NCBI GenBank assembly: GCA_008933995.1
Contig: WARS01000036.1
Coordinates: 3,572,419 to 3,636,418 of the forward strand
Length of the DNA stretch: 64,000 nucleotides
Origin: Datnioides undecimradiatus
Taxonomy: Eukaryota > Chordata > Actinopteri > Lobotiformes > Datnioididae
Direction: 5' to 3'
In this document: positions 21,590-33,059 of the stretch, piece after piece
Numbering within the stretch: the stretch's first letter is position 1
Layout of the letters: each line of letters starts with the position of its first letter
Translations under genes and position numbers: made by a program
The notes under the pieces: generated by a model
What the model was told of the DNA's origin: nothing
Database searches by the model: none
The model's input: the letters and a program-made list of their open reading frames with translations, nothing else

Positions 21590-21612
21590 GCCCCTAAAAA
21601 TGTTTTAGGGGC
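21590..21612. repeat. Perfect inverted repeat, 10-bp stem and 3-base loop
   Basis: gcccctaaaa and ttttaggggc around atg, preceded by the palindrome ggggcgcccc. Confidence 0.9.
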
Positions 21613-23110
21613 ACTTTTCATCCCTCTTTTCCAAATTTATCTCTTCCACATTGCTTCTTGTTCGTCTTTTAATCAACTCCTTCCCTCATACCCCCGAACT
21701 CTCCGTTTATCAGCCTCCATCTCCATCTTTCTCTCCCCTCTTTATCTGCTCTCTGAAAGCCCCTCTGAAGCGCAGCTGAGTCTCCTGGGACTGCAGACCT
21801 CTCTGTCTCCATCAGCCTCTTTCCTCCTGCATTCTCCTCTGTCCTGTCTTTCTTCTCAGAGTTGTCAAATCAGCAGAGAGAGAGAGAGAGAGAGAGAGAG
21901 GGAGTGCAGTGGGAGCTCAGTTTTCCAGGTGAAATGTCCACTGGTGTACGCTATGACCAAACATTTATCACAGCAATGACAAATTACAGGATCCAGTGCA
22001 GCGACATTAGGTGGTTACACTCAGAGATGAGACAGTTTCCTTGAGAAAACATTTGGTTTAGGTGGTTTTTAGTTGGAAGAGCATCCAGGAGAGATTGAGT
22101 TACTATGAAGATAACTTTAATTAAATAATTAACCCAGTAATGTACAGGAATTTTATAATTTCCCTTTACCGCACTTAAAATACTAGCTTAGTCACAAGGG
22201 ATCCCTGAAAGCTGCATTTCCACAAGCGTTTCTGTGAAAAATGAGTATCCTCATGTGACCAGTCACTAAATTACAATGCAATACAGCGATGACTGCATCT
22301 CACAAACTACAGAGCGTTATCTCGAATGCATGGTGCCGTCGGTTTCAAAGCAACGCCACTTTCAATAAATATAATAAATATGGTTTTTCAAAGAAAATCA
22401 GATTTGACACAACAGATACAGTTGTTCTAACGGAGGCAAAAATGTGCATGTATATCATTGTCGGATATACACAACATATGTTAGCAGGATAAATGTAGTG
22501 TTAGTTCGTGTTGTTTTAAATGAGAACAGGGTATTGCCTTTAAAGACAATTGAGAAGCAGTCTGTATAGATATCGTATGAGCCGGTATCACTGGATTGGC
22601 CACTACGTCAAGTCTGATACAACTAATTCTCTTAAAACTCTTAAACTTTGCATCAAGCTGTGCACCTGCTTTTCTGAATAATTCATATACATTTGACGTG
22701 GTCTATTGCTTGTATCTGGTCCTTGTCAGGGCAGAATGATAGAGATGGCACATAAAGGCGGTGGCGTGTGGAGAAATAAACCAACAGCCTGCCAGAGGGC
22801 AAGAAAACCCAGTGTCCAGGGAGACGCTTTCATCAAGTCCTGCTCATAAAAGACGATTTACAGCCATCTGGGGCTTTGACCAAGGCTGAGGTGTGTTTGT
22901 GTGCATATAGGTGTCTGCGTATGGTTCTGTTCACAGGGGTGTGATCGTAACTCACCCAGACGAGAGGAGAAGTGAGAAGGGAACCTGGTAAAAACACATC
23001 AGCGTGTTTCAGCACCTGAATAGATTTTAACATGGTGGCCAATGTGTCTTGTAAAATCAAAGTAGATTTGTTAGCTTGTCAACCGTGCGCGCACAAACGC
23101 ACACATGCAC
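21613..23110. other. Unique sequence, pyrimidine-rich then mixed
   Basis: 21620-21860 is C/T-rich, and the AG tract at 21875 follows. No gene or known interspersed repeat recognised. Confidence 0.5.
21875..21902. repeat. (AG)n microsatellite
   Basis: Thirteen uninterrupted AG units. Confidence 0.96.
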
Positions 23111-23145
23111 GCACACACACACACACACACACACACGCGCACACC
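23097..23145. repeat. (CA)n microsatellite with CG edge
   Basis: About 13 pure CA units flanked by gcacgc and gcgcacac. Confidence 0.95.
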
Positions 23146-23639
23146 CCGCAGACCTTGTTGATTTATTTTCGCTCCTGCAAGTAACATGTGCAAACTTGTT
23201 CTAAACGCTGACAGAAATGAAACTTGTGTTTCCAGACTTTGTAGACAGGCTGAATATCTGCAGCTCTTTCTGAACATAAACTGCGTTAAATGTTAAAATT
23301 GACGGCAGCCTTTCCTCCAGGCAGCACATTTAGCCCATTAATAATAACATTATCCTAAAAAAAAATGGGGTTTCATGTTATTCATGGTATTCAAAGGCTC
23401 ATAATAAGTTTCATTCTGTCAGACTGTTGTCAGTGTCATGTTCTTCTTTTGGTCACTGCACAGTCAGTCACATGTTGTGAGGAAAACCAGCTGTTTTGCT
23501 GTTGTTTGTCTGATGTGTTTATGTGTGTTTTGTGGCGTCACAGTGGAGCTCTAGTGAAATTCCAGCCAGGTAGACTATTCTCCTGCAAACGTAGGACTTA
23601 GGACTCACAGGCTGTACATCGGGATGAACGATATCTGCA
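23146..23639. other. Unique non-coding sequence
   Basis: Nothing recognised. Confidence 0.5.
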
Positions 23640-23649
23640 AAGACTGTCA

Positions 23650-24010
23650 CAGAAGTAGGTGCTGGTGATGTCATTTGGAGCCTAAGCCTATGCATTAGAT
23701 CGGTCTGTGGAGCCGCAGTGTTGAGGTCCTACCCATACATCCACCCAACTGAAATGCAAGCATGCACAAGCATATTACATTACACTCAATTTCCAAAGCA
23801 TCAAATAACTAATTAAAACCAAACTAAATAATGAAGAATTACTCATAATGATAGAAACTGATTTTATTTGATTTATTTGCTTATTTTATTAGTTTAGCCC
23901 AAGTCCCATCTGTTAAAATGAAGGGTGCAGGGTTGAGGACCTGTACTGCAGCCAGCCACCATATCAATGTGTTGTGGTTTTCGTCATGTTGTCCACCTCT
24001 GTATTCAGAC
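23650..24010 (+). repeat. Interspersed repeat ('ggagccgcagt...gtactgcagcc')
   Basis: Blocks in order: tcatttggagcctaagccta, gtggagccgcagtgttgagg, ctcataatgatagaaactga, agcccaagtcccatctg, gaggacctgtactgcagcc and gtcatgttgtccacctct. A fragment with the 3' blocks recurs at 63036. I recognise the block order from fish genomes. Class unknown, no coding region. Confidence 0.6.
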
Positions 24011-27000
24011 TATGACCTATGGTTTGGATGGTAATGGAGGTATGAACTGTTCACATCAGCTGGACATATCCGTTCGTCGTCCCAGTTGCACACCTTCATC
24101 GCTTCATCATAGCCTTTCTTTCATTTTGCTTTTGTCTTTTTCTGTTCAGCTCATTCAAACTGCTGCCCTCCTTCTCCCTCCCCATCAGTCTTAGTAGATT
24201 CATCAACTGATCATTTCATCAGCCTCATCAGCCTCATCAGTCTCAGCAGAGTCATCAGCCACCACCACAACCGATGTCTGGATTCCGGGGGGGTGTTACC
24301 TTGTTGCTGTTCAGCGGTTGATGTTCCTCAATTACAAAATCTCCCCAGAGAGTCAAAGCACCACAGACTGTCTTGATGTGACAAATTATTACATATTACC
24401 CGTCATTAGATTATCTTATGACAAACAATTATCTGTACTTCATTCTCTTGTCTCTCCTGAACTGATTCCATAATCCATAAACATGCACTCAGAAATCTCA
24501 GAGGTAATGAAAACAATCCACCTGCCTACAGACCAAAACAAAACAACAAGACTGTCTACCTTAGCTTGCTATTTGACACAGGTTTACTCAGAAAGGCATA
24601 AGGAAACAGAAATAACATCATATTATTTGCATAGGAATGTTGCGGAGTCCCTGTCACCTTCCAGGAAACATCCACACAGAGCAATAGATTAGTTGGTACG
24701 GCAATGGTTCTGTCTCAAAGACATGTCTGGGTTGGAAGCTTCATACTTCCATGTACAGCAGAAGTATGATAAAAGTCTAGAGCTGTGAGAGCAGTGGCAA
24801 TCAGTGCTGCCCACCTGCTGAGTCATAATGCATATCGTTTTTTCCATTACATGCAATGAGACAGAGTGTAGCGTTCCCTTAAAATGCATGAAATCATCTT
24901 TTCCATGCTGTTTTCCATTGCTTCAGCTCTGATTGCTGCTCTTTTAAATACATCATCTCATTGCCTTCTCACGGTTTAATGGAGATACAGCATCACTAAC
25001 TGTCTGTACTTGCTAGTTCTAGTGTTCACATAATGAATGGAATTATCCATTAACTTGAAATTCTCTTTTGTCAATTCTAAACTGTGCATTACACCGAGAT
25101 GAGATGCTGGCTACGGGCGTACTGTTACACCTATCTATCATAGTGGGAGCTTGTGCCTCTGAGCTCGTGGGGGTGATGTTGTTGATAACACTACGGCCTC
25201 AACAGGTCCAAAGACTCCGAAAGCTGATTTCACATATTAGCACTCTTTCATGCAGAGTGAGTGAAAGGACCTGCTGAGTTGGTTCGTCAGAATGAAAACC
25301 TGAAGGCTGCTAGTGGCACTTGACGTGCTTGTGTAGCTCATCATTGCTTGTCCTTGTTCAGTGCAGGAGCTCACAGCCTCATTCCCCTCGTGCTCATTCT
25401 ACTGAGCTCCAATGCACCTTCATCTACACCAGCCACTGTGTGTTAACTGATATGTTCAAAGCTATTCAGCACGATTAGAAACTGATATTGTTGCAGTATG
25501 TTTTCATATAATAGTGACAGTAATCAGTCAATATTGGAAATATTTGGATTTGATGCCCTTTTTCAGTATGATTTGATCAAATTTGCATTTAGCAGAGAGG
25601 CAGGAGCTGGACGTTTCATCCACTGCTTTTCATCCTCACCTTGCATTGCTTTTAAACTAGTCTTTACATGCACACGTGTCCAAGTAAGGCTGACAGACAA
25701 ATCCTTCTGTTATCGCTGGTTTCACATTTCTCTGTTTCTTTTCATTATAAACACAAATCCGGCGTGTAGGTATATATTTTTTTAATCAAATCACAATTTT
25801 CAGTTTTTCCAATTTGTTGTGTTACTGCACGGTAGCTCAGTTAATTTAACAACGGCGGAAGCGCCCTTTGAGGTACACACACCCCAGACACTGAATCTGT
25901 GGCCCACTGTAACAATAGGACCGAGGGGGCATTCAAAAAACAAATCAAACATTTGATTATGTGGGATTAGATTTGATTTCTGTGGGAGATTGCGCTGTTG
26001 CAGAGTTCATAATAATGGAATACAGCTAAGAAAAATAAGATTATTAATGTTCTCCAATAAAAAAGTAGATTAGTATATATGCATCCTACATATAATGAAT
26101 GATTTCCTCTTTTTTCCACCTTCTTTTTTTTTGTAAAAATGCAAATCAGAGCAGGAGCATTTGCATGTCACCTGCCTAAACAAGCTGGAATTAGCAGAGA
26201 CAATCAGAACACATGAGGGGTGAGAGATGAGATGTGAACAGCACCTCTCCCCAGGCTGATAAATAATACAGCACAGTGGCTTTTTAAATAGAGTACACAG
26301 CCGTTTAGACACACATACACAGAGCGGAAAAGAGACTTGATCACAGGGTGAAAACCAGCTGAAGTCCTGACAGATATTTGTTCATTATGTTAAAACAGCG
26401 ACGACGCAGGATGCCAGCCTCAGAACAAAACATTCACTCGCAGCGGGCTCTCTGATGGGAGACCACGTCGCATGTTGATACATGTCATGTAACCTGACAG
26501 GATCTGAATTCCCCGGAGAGTTTCATCACCACTGTTTCATAATTTAAAGTGAAAGTGTGCCGAGGAGATTTCCAATGAATCTTACTGCGAACGCTCATAA
26601 ACTTAAGAGCAGACAAAGGCAATCGACCGCTAAGAGCTTCTAAATGTTGCTGCCCATGGTGCTGTTTATTTCAAAGCAACCTGGTTTATATAACTATTGT
26701 GCAATTAATTAAAACACAAAATAGCAGGAATATCGGGAATAATGCGAGGGATAGCAGCCTCCTAGTTATATGTTCAATTACTGTAATGGATGATGTAGAG
26801 GCTTCACAAAGCCCATTAGAGTCAAGGAGTGAACATCCAGGAGATTAGCTCCCCACTCACACCATGAGCATATGTCAAAAAAGGTCATATGTAATCAGTG
26901 GGCAACTGCTAATTGCTGATTGGCTGTAGAAACAGCTGATGTGATTCACAACACATGCGTTTGGGTTATGGGTTCCTGGGCTGCTGGGTTGTAGGTTAAC

Positions 27001-28274
27001 AAGGGGGACAGAGATTGGTCATTTTGCAATACTTGATCAGTGTATGCAATCATATTTGCAGTGGCAGTCGCTGAAATAAGCACAAATCTCTCTTCTCTGG
27101 TTTCCTGGTCTTCATTATATGCGTAAGAATGCACTATCATTATCAGTAGTATCAGTATCAGCAGTATCATTGAAACTGTGCAGGTTAATAGTGGACATAG
27201 CTAGGTGTCCAGTTATATTGTGTGACCAATAAAAGTTTAATTTTAAGCATCATTCTGTCCTCAAATCAAAAATGGTTTAATGAATTTTGATTACATGGGG
27301 CAGGGCAACAAGCTGTTAGCCCTACCTTTCTTGTATTGTTGGAATAAAATTGAGTGATTAGTGCAGCTTTGCATGTCTTCATCAAACCCTCGATGGTAGG
27401 TGAGTATTTTCTGTTCTGTTCTCTCCACATTGACAAGACAGAGAGGAAAATAAGGAGATGGAATTAGAACAAAAGGAAAAAACGAATTTTAAATGCATTG
27501 TACATTACTATACTTTACTATAAAGGAAAACCTTAACGCTAACCGGTGGTGTAGTGCAGAGTATAGGCAGTTATACCTGCTTATATTTCGGATCAGCACT
27601 GCATGTATCCACCTGCACACGTGTAATTCTCTTTTTCTTTTATTGGTTGGTTTAGGCCCAGCGACAGACTTGTGATCTGACCCGACCTGTGCCCCGCCTC
27701 CCATGTACATGTTACAGTTTACAGGGATACATTTACAGTATACCAACTTCTCCAGGCACCACTACACCACTGGTGCAAACTCCGTTGCCCTGAGATATAG
27801 ATGTTCTTCGTCCATGCAGCACCATCGCAATCTCCTTCTTTCTACCTTGCGGTAAGGAGCTTTAGTGTAAGGAGGACTTGATAAACTGCAGATGTATGAC
27901 TGTGTGTCTCAGCTTATGTATCTGATGCGTGTGTGTAAAGCTGGTAAACTGTGCCGCACTCAGCAAGAGACTTATTCTGACTCTAATTTAAATTTGAAAT
28001 CGCACAGCCTTGAACACACCCATTGGTTGTATTGCTGAATGTCACTTTACAGCCACGCTGACCTACATAAAGCCTTGGAGAAAAAGTGCCCTGCACCTTC
28101 AGACTGAAGCCATGCTTTAGTTTTAATTAGAAAGGAGGACTTTATCTCTCTCCCAGCCCTTCTCTCGCTCGCTCCGTTCCCCTCAGCCACCTGGCCGCGG
28201 CAGCAGCAGAATGTAAATTGGGTTCTGGGCTTTAATTGGATACTGTACATGCTGGGAAGGATCTGTGCACACAA
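24011..28274. other. Unique non-coding sequence
   Basis: Apart from the TCATCAGCC array no repeat was recognised. The stretch around 26100-26300 (octamer-like words atgcaaatc and atttgcatg) and the 28100-28250 GC-rich part look like candidate conserved noncoding elements. A donor-like tag|gtgagt occurs near 27400 without a convincing exon. No gene recognised. Confidence 0.5.
24216..24260. repeat. Imperfect (TCATCAGCC)n array
   Basis: About four to five units of 9 bases with minor changes. Confidence 0.85.
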
Positions 28275-28304
28275 CCACACACACACACACACACACACAC
28301 ACAC
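28275..28304. repeat. (CA)n microsatellite
   Basis: About 15 CA units. Confidence 0.96.
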
Positions 28305-28709
28305 CAAGACCTGCTGTCTAACATTGAAAGGTTGAGCTGGTGGATACTGTCACTGGACAGAGTAGAGTAGCTCTGCAGAGCTAAGCAAGTTGGCAATGAT
28401 GCTTCAGTGTACCTTCTGCCTAGGATATACAGCACACTGTCACCACATTTAGGTATGTTGCACATGGTGAAAATAAGCAGTTTTTAAGGAGAAATAACTG
28501 ACTTTAGAAAAGAAGGCTGGGCAAAACACTCCATGATCAGCGGTGACGTCATGCTGCACGTAACCAATGCTGCTCTCACTGATTTGACAGCTGTCTCCCC
28601 CTATGCATCTACCAGTCCAGCACACGAGCCAAATTGTTTTATCTGCACTTCGCTCATTGTATGGAATAAAACAAATAAGCCACTGCATCATCATTGTATC
28701 TATATCTTT
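28305..28709. other. Unique non-coding sequence
   Basis: Nothing recognised beyond the approach to the repeat at 28710. Confidence 0.5.
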
Positions 28710-28798
28710 CCAGTTTTTATGCTGAGCTAAGCTAAGCTAACAAGCTGCACAGCCAGCTGTGAGCTTCATGTTTTCCATTTAGACATCAGGATGTTATT
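28710..28798 (+). repeat. Fragment of the 'gctaagctaagctaa' fish repeat
   Basis: agtttttatgctgagctaag, ctaagctaacaagctgc, gtgagcttcatg and ttagacatcagg occur in the order seen in the fuller copy at 51590. Only the core survives. Confidence 0.6.
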
Positions 28799-29356
28799 GA
28801 GCTTTTTGCAAAGAAATATAAACAACAATATTTCAAAAAAAAAATGCTGAACTAAGTTTTTTAGGGTGTAACAATATCATTGAAATGAAATTGGTGGCTG
28901 CCCCAATAAGAGATGAGGCCGCCCAAGGACGACATCAATGCATCGTTTTTAACAGAATCACATGGAAAATTCAGTTGAAAACCAAAAGAAAGAAGGAAAA
29001 TTGTCTGTGAAAATAAGCAAATGTTACACTGCAGAGGAATCTAGACAAAACCGCTTGTATTGCAGAGCTAACAGGTTTAGCACTGTAGGCCTGAGCAGCA
29101 AGGAACGATGTGGCTGTGATATGACTGACACATCGGCTGCTTAGGTTTAGGAGAACCGGGCTGAGAATCAGCTTCAGTGCCAACCCGTACCTTAGTCTGA
29201 CATTCTGACCCCTCATCCATCACAGGACTGGCACAAGATAGAAACCAAACTACGACGAGCCAATCTGGCTGCTTGGCTAAATATGTCCCTTTAAGATTAT
29301 GTTTTGAAAAAAGAAGTTCAGACCCGTCGAGAATTTTCCAAAATGGCAACTGTGGC
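28799..29356. other. Unique non-coding sequence
   Basis: Nothing recognised. Confidence 0.5.
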
Positions 29357-29426
29357 TGTGTGTCTGTGTGTGTGTGTCTGTACGTGTGTGTGTGTGTGTG
29401 TGTCTGTACACGTGTGTGTGTGTGCA
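29357..29426. repeat. Imperfect (TG)n microsatellite
   Basis: TG units broken by ctgta, ending before cagtctttttttgg. Faces a CA tract 130 bases downstream. Confidence 0.95.
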
Positions 29427-29556
29427 GTCTTTTTTTGGGGACTGTTACTTGCAAGGAGCCAGTTGCCTCTGTGAATTTAGCAGTTGACAGTGACAAACTG
29501 TTGTTTATTCTGCATTTGTGTGTGCTCCGTGTGTGTCTTTGCTCTACCTTGTCTTG

Positions 29557-29605
29557 TACACACACACACACACACACACACGCACCAGGAGACACACACA
29601 CACCC
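29557..29605. repeat. (CA)n microsatellite
   Basis: About 11 pure CA units, then an interrupted extension (caccaggagacacacac). Confidence 0.95.
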
Positions 29606-29920
29606 ACTGGGAGATGCTTCAAAGCGTGGCATCGCTGTCGGCTGTATTGCTTTGTGTTTCATGTGTCCTCTATTTTTCCACCCAGCACCCTCCTCTTCTC
29701 CCCCTTCCTCCCCCCTCCTCACCCATTCTTTATTAATGGCCCAGATGTGGCGGTGGTACACGGGGAGCTCATTACACCGAAGACAACACAAAGCAGTTAT
29801 TTCCATATTCAGACATTTTGGTAGGAGGTGCTTTCATGTAATATGTAACCGTACCAGTGTACAGCTTCTAAAACTAACAATGTTGCTTGTTCGACAGTTT
29901 CCGCTCTGTGTTTGATTACG
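29606..29920. other. C/T-rich then unique non-coding sequence
   Basis: Open frames on the plus strand here are extensions of microsatellite-driven frames. No gene recognised. Confidence 0.5.
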
Positions 29921-29975
29921 TGAGAAAGAGGAAGAGGAGGAGGAGGAGGAAGAGGAGGAAGGGGGGGGGGGGGGG
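29921..29975. repeat. (AGG)n tract ending in a G15 run
   Basis: Repeated agg/aggagg units followed by 15 consecutive G at 29961-29975. Confidence 0.95.
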
Positions 29976-30012
29976 TAAATTAATGCATTATGGAACTTTG
30001 TGTCTTGCGTTT

Positions 30013-30895
30013 CAGGAAGGAGGAAGGAACTGAGGAGGAAGTAGGGAGGAGAAAAGTGAGGTGACTGTGGGACATGGGTACAGTAAGGGTGGAGGAGGTG
30101 AGCAGGAGGAATGAAAGGAAAGGAAAGAAGGAAAGAGAGTGGAGAAGAGGTTTGGGGTAAAGGGGATTGGAAGGGAAAAGAGGAGAGGGTAGCTGGGGAA
30201 GAAGGGGAGGGGAAAAGGACAGATGAGAAACAGGAAAAGGTGAGGGAAGAGGCAGGGGAGGAGACTTAGAAGAAAAGGTGGAGGCCTGGGTGGTGTAGGA
30301 GGAGCTGGAGAGGAAAGAGGGGGGACAGAGTGTGGAATGAGGTGAGGATGTTGAGGAGGTGAGGAAAAGAGAGCTAGGGGAAAAGGTAAGAACAAGAGAG
30401 CAGGAGAGACAGGCAGGGGAGAGGTGACGTGGGAGAGGAGGTTGTCGGGGAGGAGGCGAAGGTAAGGAGGGAGGAGAAGGAGGGTTAGGAAACATCAGAG
30501 TTGAGGAGGAGGAACAGGAGAGGAAGGAGACGAGGGGCAGGACGCATTGAATTAAGACAGGGCGAGGGAGGTCAGGAGGTAAGGTGAGGTGAGGTCCAAG
30601 CTAGAGGCGGACAAGAGGACAAGAAAGAGGAAGGGGAAGGGAGGAAAGAGGCAGGGGGAAGGAAGAGGAGGAGTGGTGGAAGAAAAGAGAAGACTAGAAA
30701 AAAACTGAAAACAAAGTGAGAAGAGGAGGAGGACATGGAGTAGAGGATGTAAGAAAAGGAGGAGGGAGTGAAGAGAGGCTGGTGGAGGAGCAAAAGGAAA
30801 AGAAGGAGAGATAAAGTGTGGGACAAAGTGAAGAAGAGGAGAAGGAAGACGTGAGGAAAAGGAGGTGAGAAAGAGGAGGAGGTGGGCATCAGGAG
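30013..30895. repeat. Long polypurine tract, about 0.9 kb
   Basis: Plus strand is almost all A/G (gaggagg, gaaagg, ggggaag words) with scattered pyrimidines. The minus-strand frames through it read as Ser/Pro/Leu-rich artefacts. Several GGG-run clusters can form quadruplexes, and homopurine stretches can form H-DNA. Confidence 0.93.
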
Positions 30896-30997
30896 TCAGA
30901 GTCACTTTCGTCACAGAAATTTGTCGTGTTGATCAGAGGTGTGAACGCAGCAAATCTGACAAATCTCTCTCACAAACCCATCCAAAAAACTGCATGC

Positions 30998-31062
30998 TGT
31001 GTGTGTGTGTGTGTGTGTGTCTGTGTGTGTGCGCGCGCGCGCCCGTGTGTGTGTGTGTGTGT
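30998..31062. repeat. (TG)n-(CG)n-(TG)n compound microsatellite
   Basis: A GT run, then gcgcgcgcgcgc, then another GT run: alternating purine-pyrimidine throughout, apart from a few breaks. Confidence 0.96.
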
Positions 31063-31397
31063 AACTTACACCCAAGGGGACAGTCAACCTTTCCAGCGAA
31101 CAGTCTTTATCAGCCTCCTGTTTGGGTTCGTTTCTCCGCCGCATGATCTGCCGTTACCCACCTCCTCAGTAACACGGCGCTCAGACGACAGACACAGAGA
31201 GTGGATACCAGTGAAATCACCACACACTGATTCTCATTTGGTCACACTTCCTGCATTGCATGCATGCAGAACCCACTATGTGGCACGGCACAAGTGTCTG
31301 ATCTTAATAACATCCCTAACATCTTGTGTGTGTGCTTGCAGCTTCTGTTGCTGTTCTGCTTTTGCATTATTAAACTAATGTATCTTACTGATCCATT
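31063..31397. other. Unique non-coding sequence
   Basis: Nothing recognised. Confidence 0.5.
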
Positions 31398-31789
31398 TGT
31401 CTTGGTTTTAGTTTCTCTGTTTTTGATTCATTTCCTGTTTTATTTTGTAGAGTTTTTCCTCTTTTGTCTCTGCATGCCTGTTTCCTGTTGCCTCCCGTGC
31501 CCTGTTCGTTGATTGGTTTCACCTGTGTCTCCTTTGCCTCCTCTCCCTTGTCTATACATTGTTTGTCACTCCCTTTGTTTCTTTTGGGATCAACCTATGT
31601 GTGCCTCTGTCTGATCAGTGTTTCCTCTGTTTTTGGATTTCCTGTTGGATTTGGACTGCGCTTCTGCTCGCCTCAGCCCCGGTAAGCTTTGTGTTTCTTT
31701 GTTAACTAAACTGTTCTGAACTGCCTGCCTTGAGTCCAGTGTCTACATCTGGGTCCTACCCCTAAATGTTCCCTGTTCCCAGTGTGGCA
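31398..31789 (+). mobile_element. LTR-like element, copy D, with perfect 5-bp duplication
   Basis: It begins tgtcttggttttag and ends cagtgtggca. The 5 bases before it (ccatt, 31393-31397) are exactly repeated after it (ccatt, 31790-31794). Internal blocks match the copies at 5480 and 14003, and a TATA-like word (tctatacatt) lies in the same position. TG...CA ends plus a 5-bp duplication is the signature of an LTR element. With no internal coding sequence it is a solo LTR. Confidence 0.88.
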
Positions 31790-32007
31790 CCATTTTCTCA
31801 GAGTTATAAAATACCAGTGCAAAGTCTCCCAACCCCTGAACTGTAAAACTGTGCTGGCCCACAGAACATTTGCTACCTGGCTGCAACAAACATGTTAATT
31901 CTAGACAATTTATATATACTGATTATCAGCCATTGTAGGTTATCAGGAAGTGATGCAACCAGTCTGTCCTACCCACCACTCATCATTTAGTATTACATGA
32001 AATCTGT

Positions 32008-32115
32008 GTGGGACCACTCCCAAATGTTGCTGAGAAGTTACGTTAAGTTGGAAGCACACTATTGTCCAAAATATCATTGTATGATTTTACATTAAGATTC
32101 AATAGAACCAATAGG
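32008..32115 (-). mobile_element. Tc1-like transposon fragment
   Basis: The plus strand contains gttggaagcacactattgtc, then 'atcattgtatgattttacat' and taagattc. This matches the interior of the Tc1-like family also seen at 10565 and 53735. Only about 100 bases survive, with no end visible. Confidence 0.65.
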
Positions 32116-32950
32116 CTGAGCTGCATGTGTATGAACTGTAGACTGACTGTAGACTACAGACTAGTTCGGGGCACAAGCTTGAGGTGGAAATGATCTCATT
32201 AAAGGCCGCGGTCATCCTGTATTTAACATTCTGCATGACTTCATCATCTTAATGATCCTGAAGATTTAAGTACCGGTTCAATTGGCAACACCATTGGTTG
32301 CTATGGAAATGGCCAGTGCGTTCCTGTGCAACATACCCTTTCTGAGACTCTACAGTGGTTTGTCTGAAACAGTGTGTGTCTACACAGACACATCTACAGA
32401 CTGTCCTTTAATTTGATGGCACTTCGATATAAACCTCACTTTCCTCATCTAACTCTTCCAACTGGCTAGGCACATGGCTCAACCAATGGGAGACCATGCC
32501 ACCCCACTGTCCCCGCACCCCATATGCCTAATATTTACATCAGCACTAATCATTTAAAAAACATGTTTTTTATTTTACCAAATGGACCCAGCTGTGCTCA
32601 TATTGAAGTCTGCATCGTGTCAAAATGAGCTCTCATCCTGCTATTTCCCATGTCCCCGCTGAAACTTCCCTCAGTTTTGCCTTGTTTGTGTGTTTTCATA
32701 TTAGCTTTTGTGAATATGCCAGTGTGTGTACATGTGCGAACATGCGACCAAATGCTTTTTGTGTATGTGTGCGTGTGTGTGTGTGTGTCTGCCGAGGTAT
32801 TATGAGCAGCTCAGTGGACGCTGCTGTATTATCAGCAGATATGAGCCGAGCAGACCTGCTTGTTTGTTCAATCTGCGGCTCCACCGCTTCAAATCAAATC
32901 TCCTGTAATTAGCTCCGTCGCGTGTTCAAGTTCAGGGTGTTCTCGGTGGG
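32116..32950. other. Unique sequence
   Basis: An X-box-like site at 32297 is the only motif of note; a short GT run lies near 32768-32787. No gene recognised. Confidence 0.5.
32297..32310. promoter_or_regulatory. X-box-like RFX site
   Basis: gttgctatggaaat, one base from the RFX form GTTGCTATGGAAAC. Confidence 0.3.
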
Positions 32951-32994
32951 CTGTGTGTGTGTGTGTCTGTGTGTGAATGTGTGAATGTGTGTGT
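32951..32994. repeat. Imperfect (TG)n microsatellite
   Basis: TG runs broken by ctg and aatg. Confidence 0.93.
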
Positions 32995-33034
32995 TTATTT
33001 GTGTGGCGCTTGCCTCGGTCCAGCCCAGACTGCA

Positions 33035-33059
33035 GTGTGTGTGTGTGTGCTTGTGTGTG
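33035..33059. repeat. (GT)n microsatellite
   Basis: About 10 GT units with one interruption. Confidence 0.92.

Noticed and set aside
25829-25850. tRNA-like 'ggtagctcagttaa'
   Set aside because: Only a box A-like match; no cloverleaf or box B downstream.
29077-29915. Long overlapping frames on both strands (up to 183 codons)
   Set aside because: Driven by the TG and CA tracts, which give Cys-Val and His-Thr runs.
30013-30895. Tandem donor sites (gtaag, gtgag) inside the polypurine tract
   Set aside because: Purine-rich sequence creates donor-like words by chance.
29980-30914. Minus-strand frames of 105-171 codons rich in Ser, Pro and Leu
   Set aside because: They are the complement of the polypurine tract.
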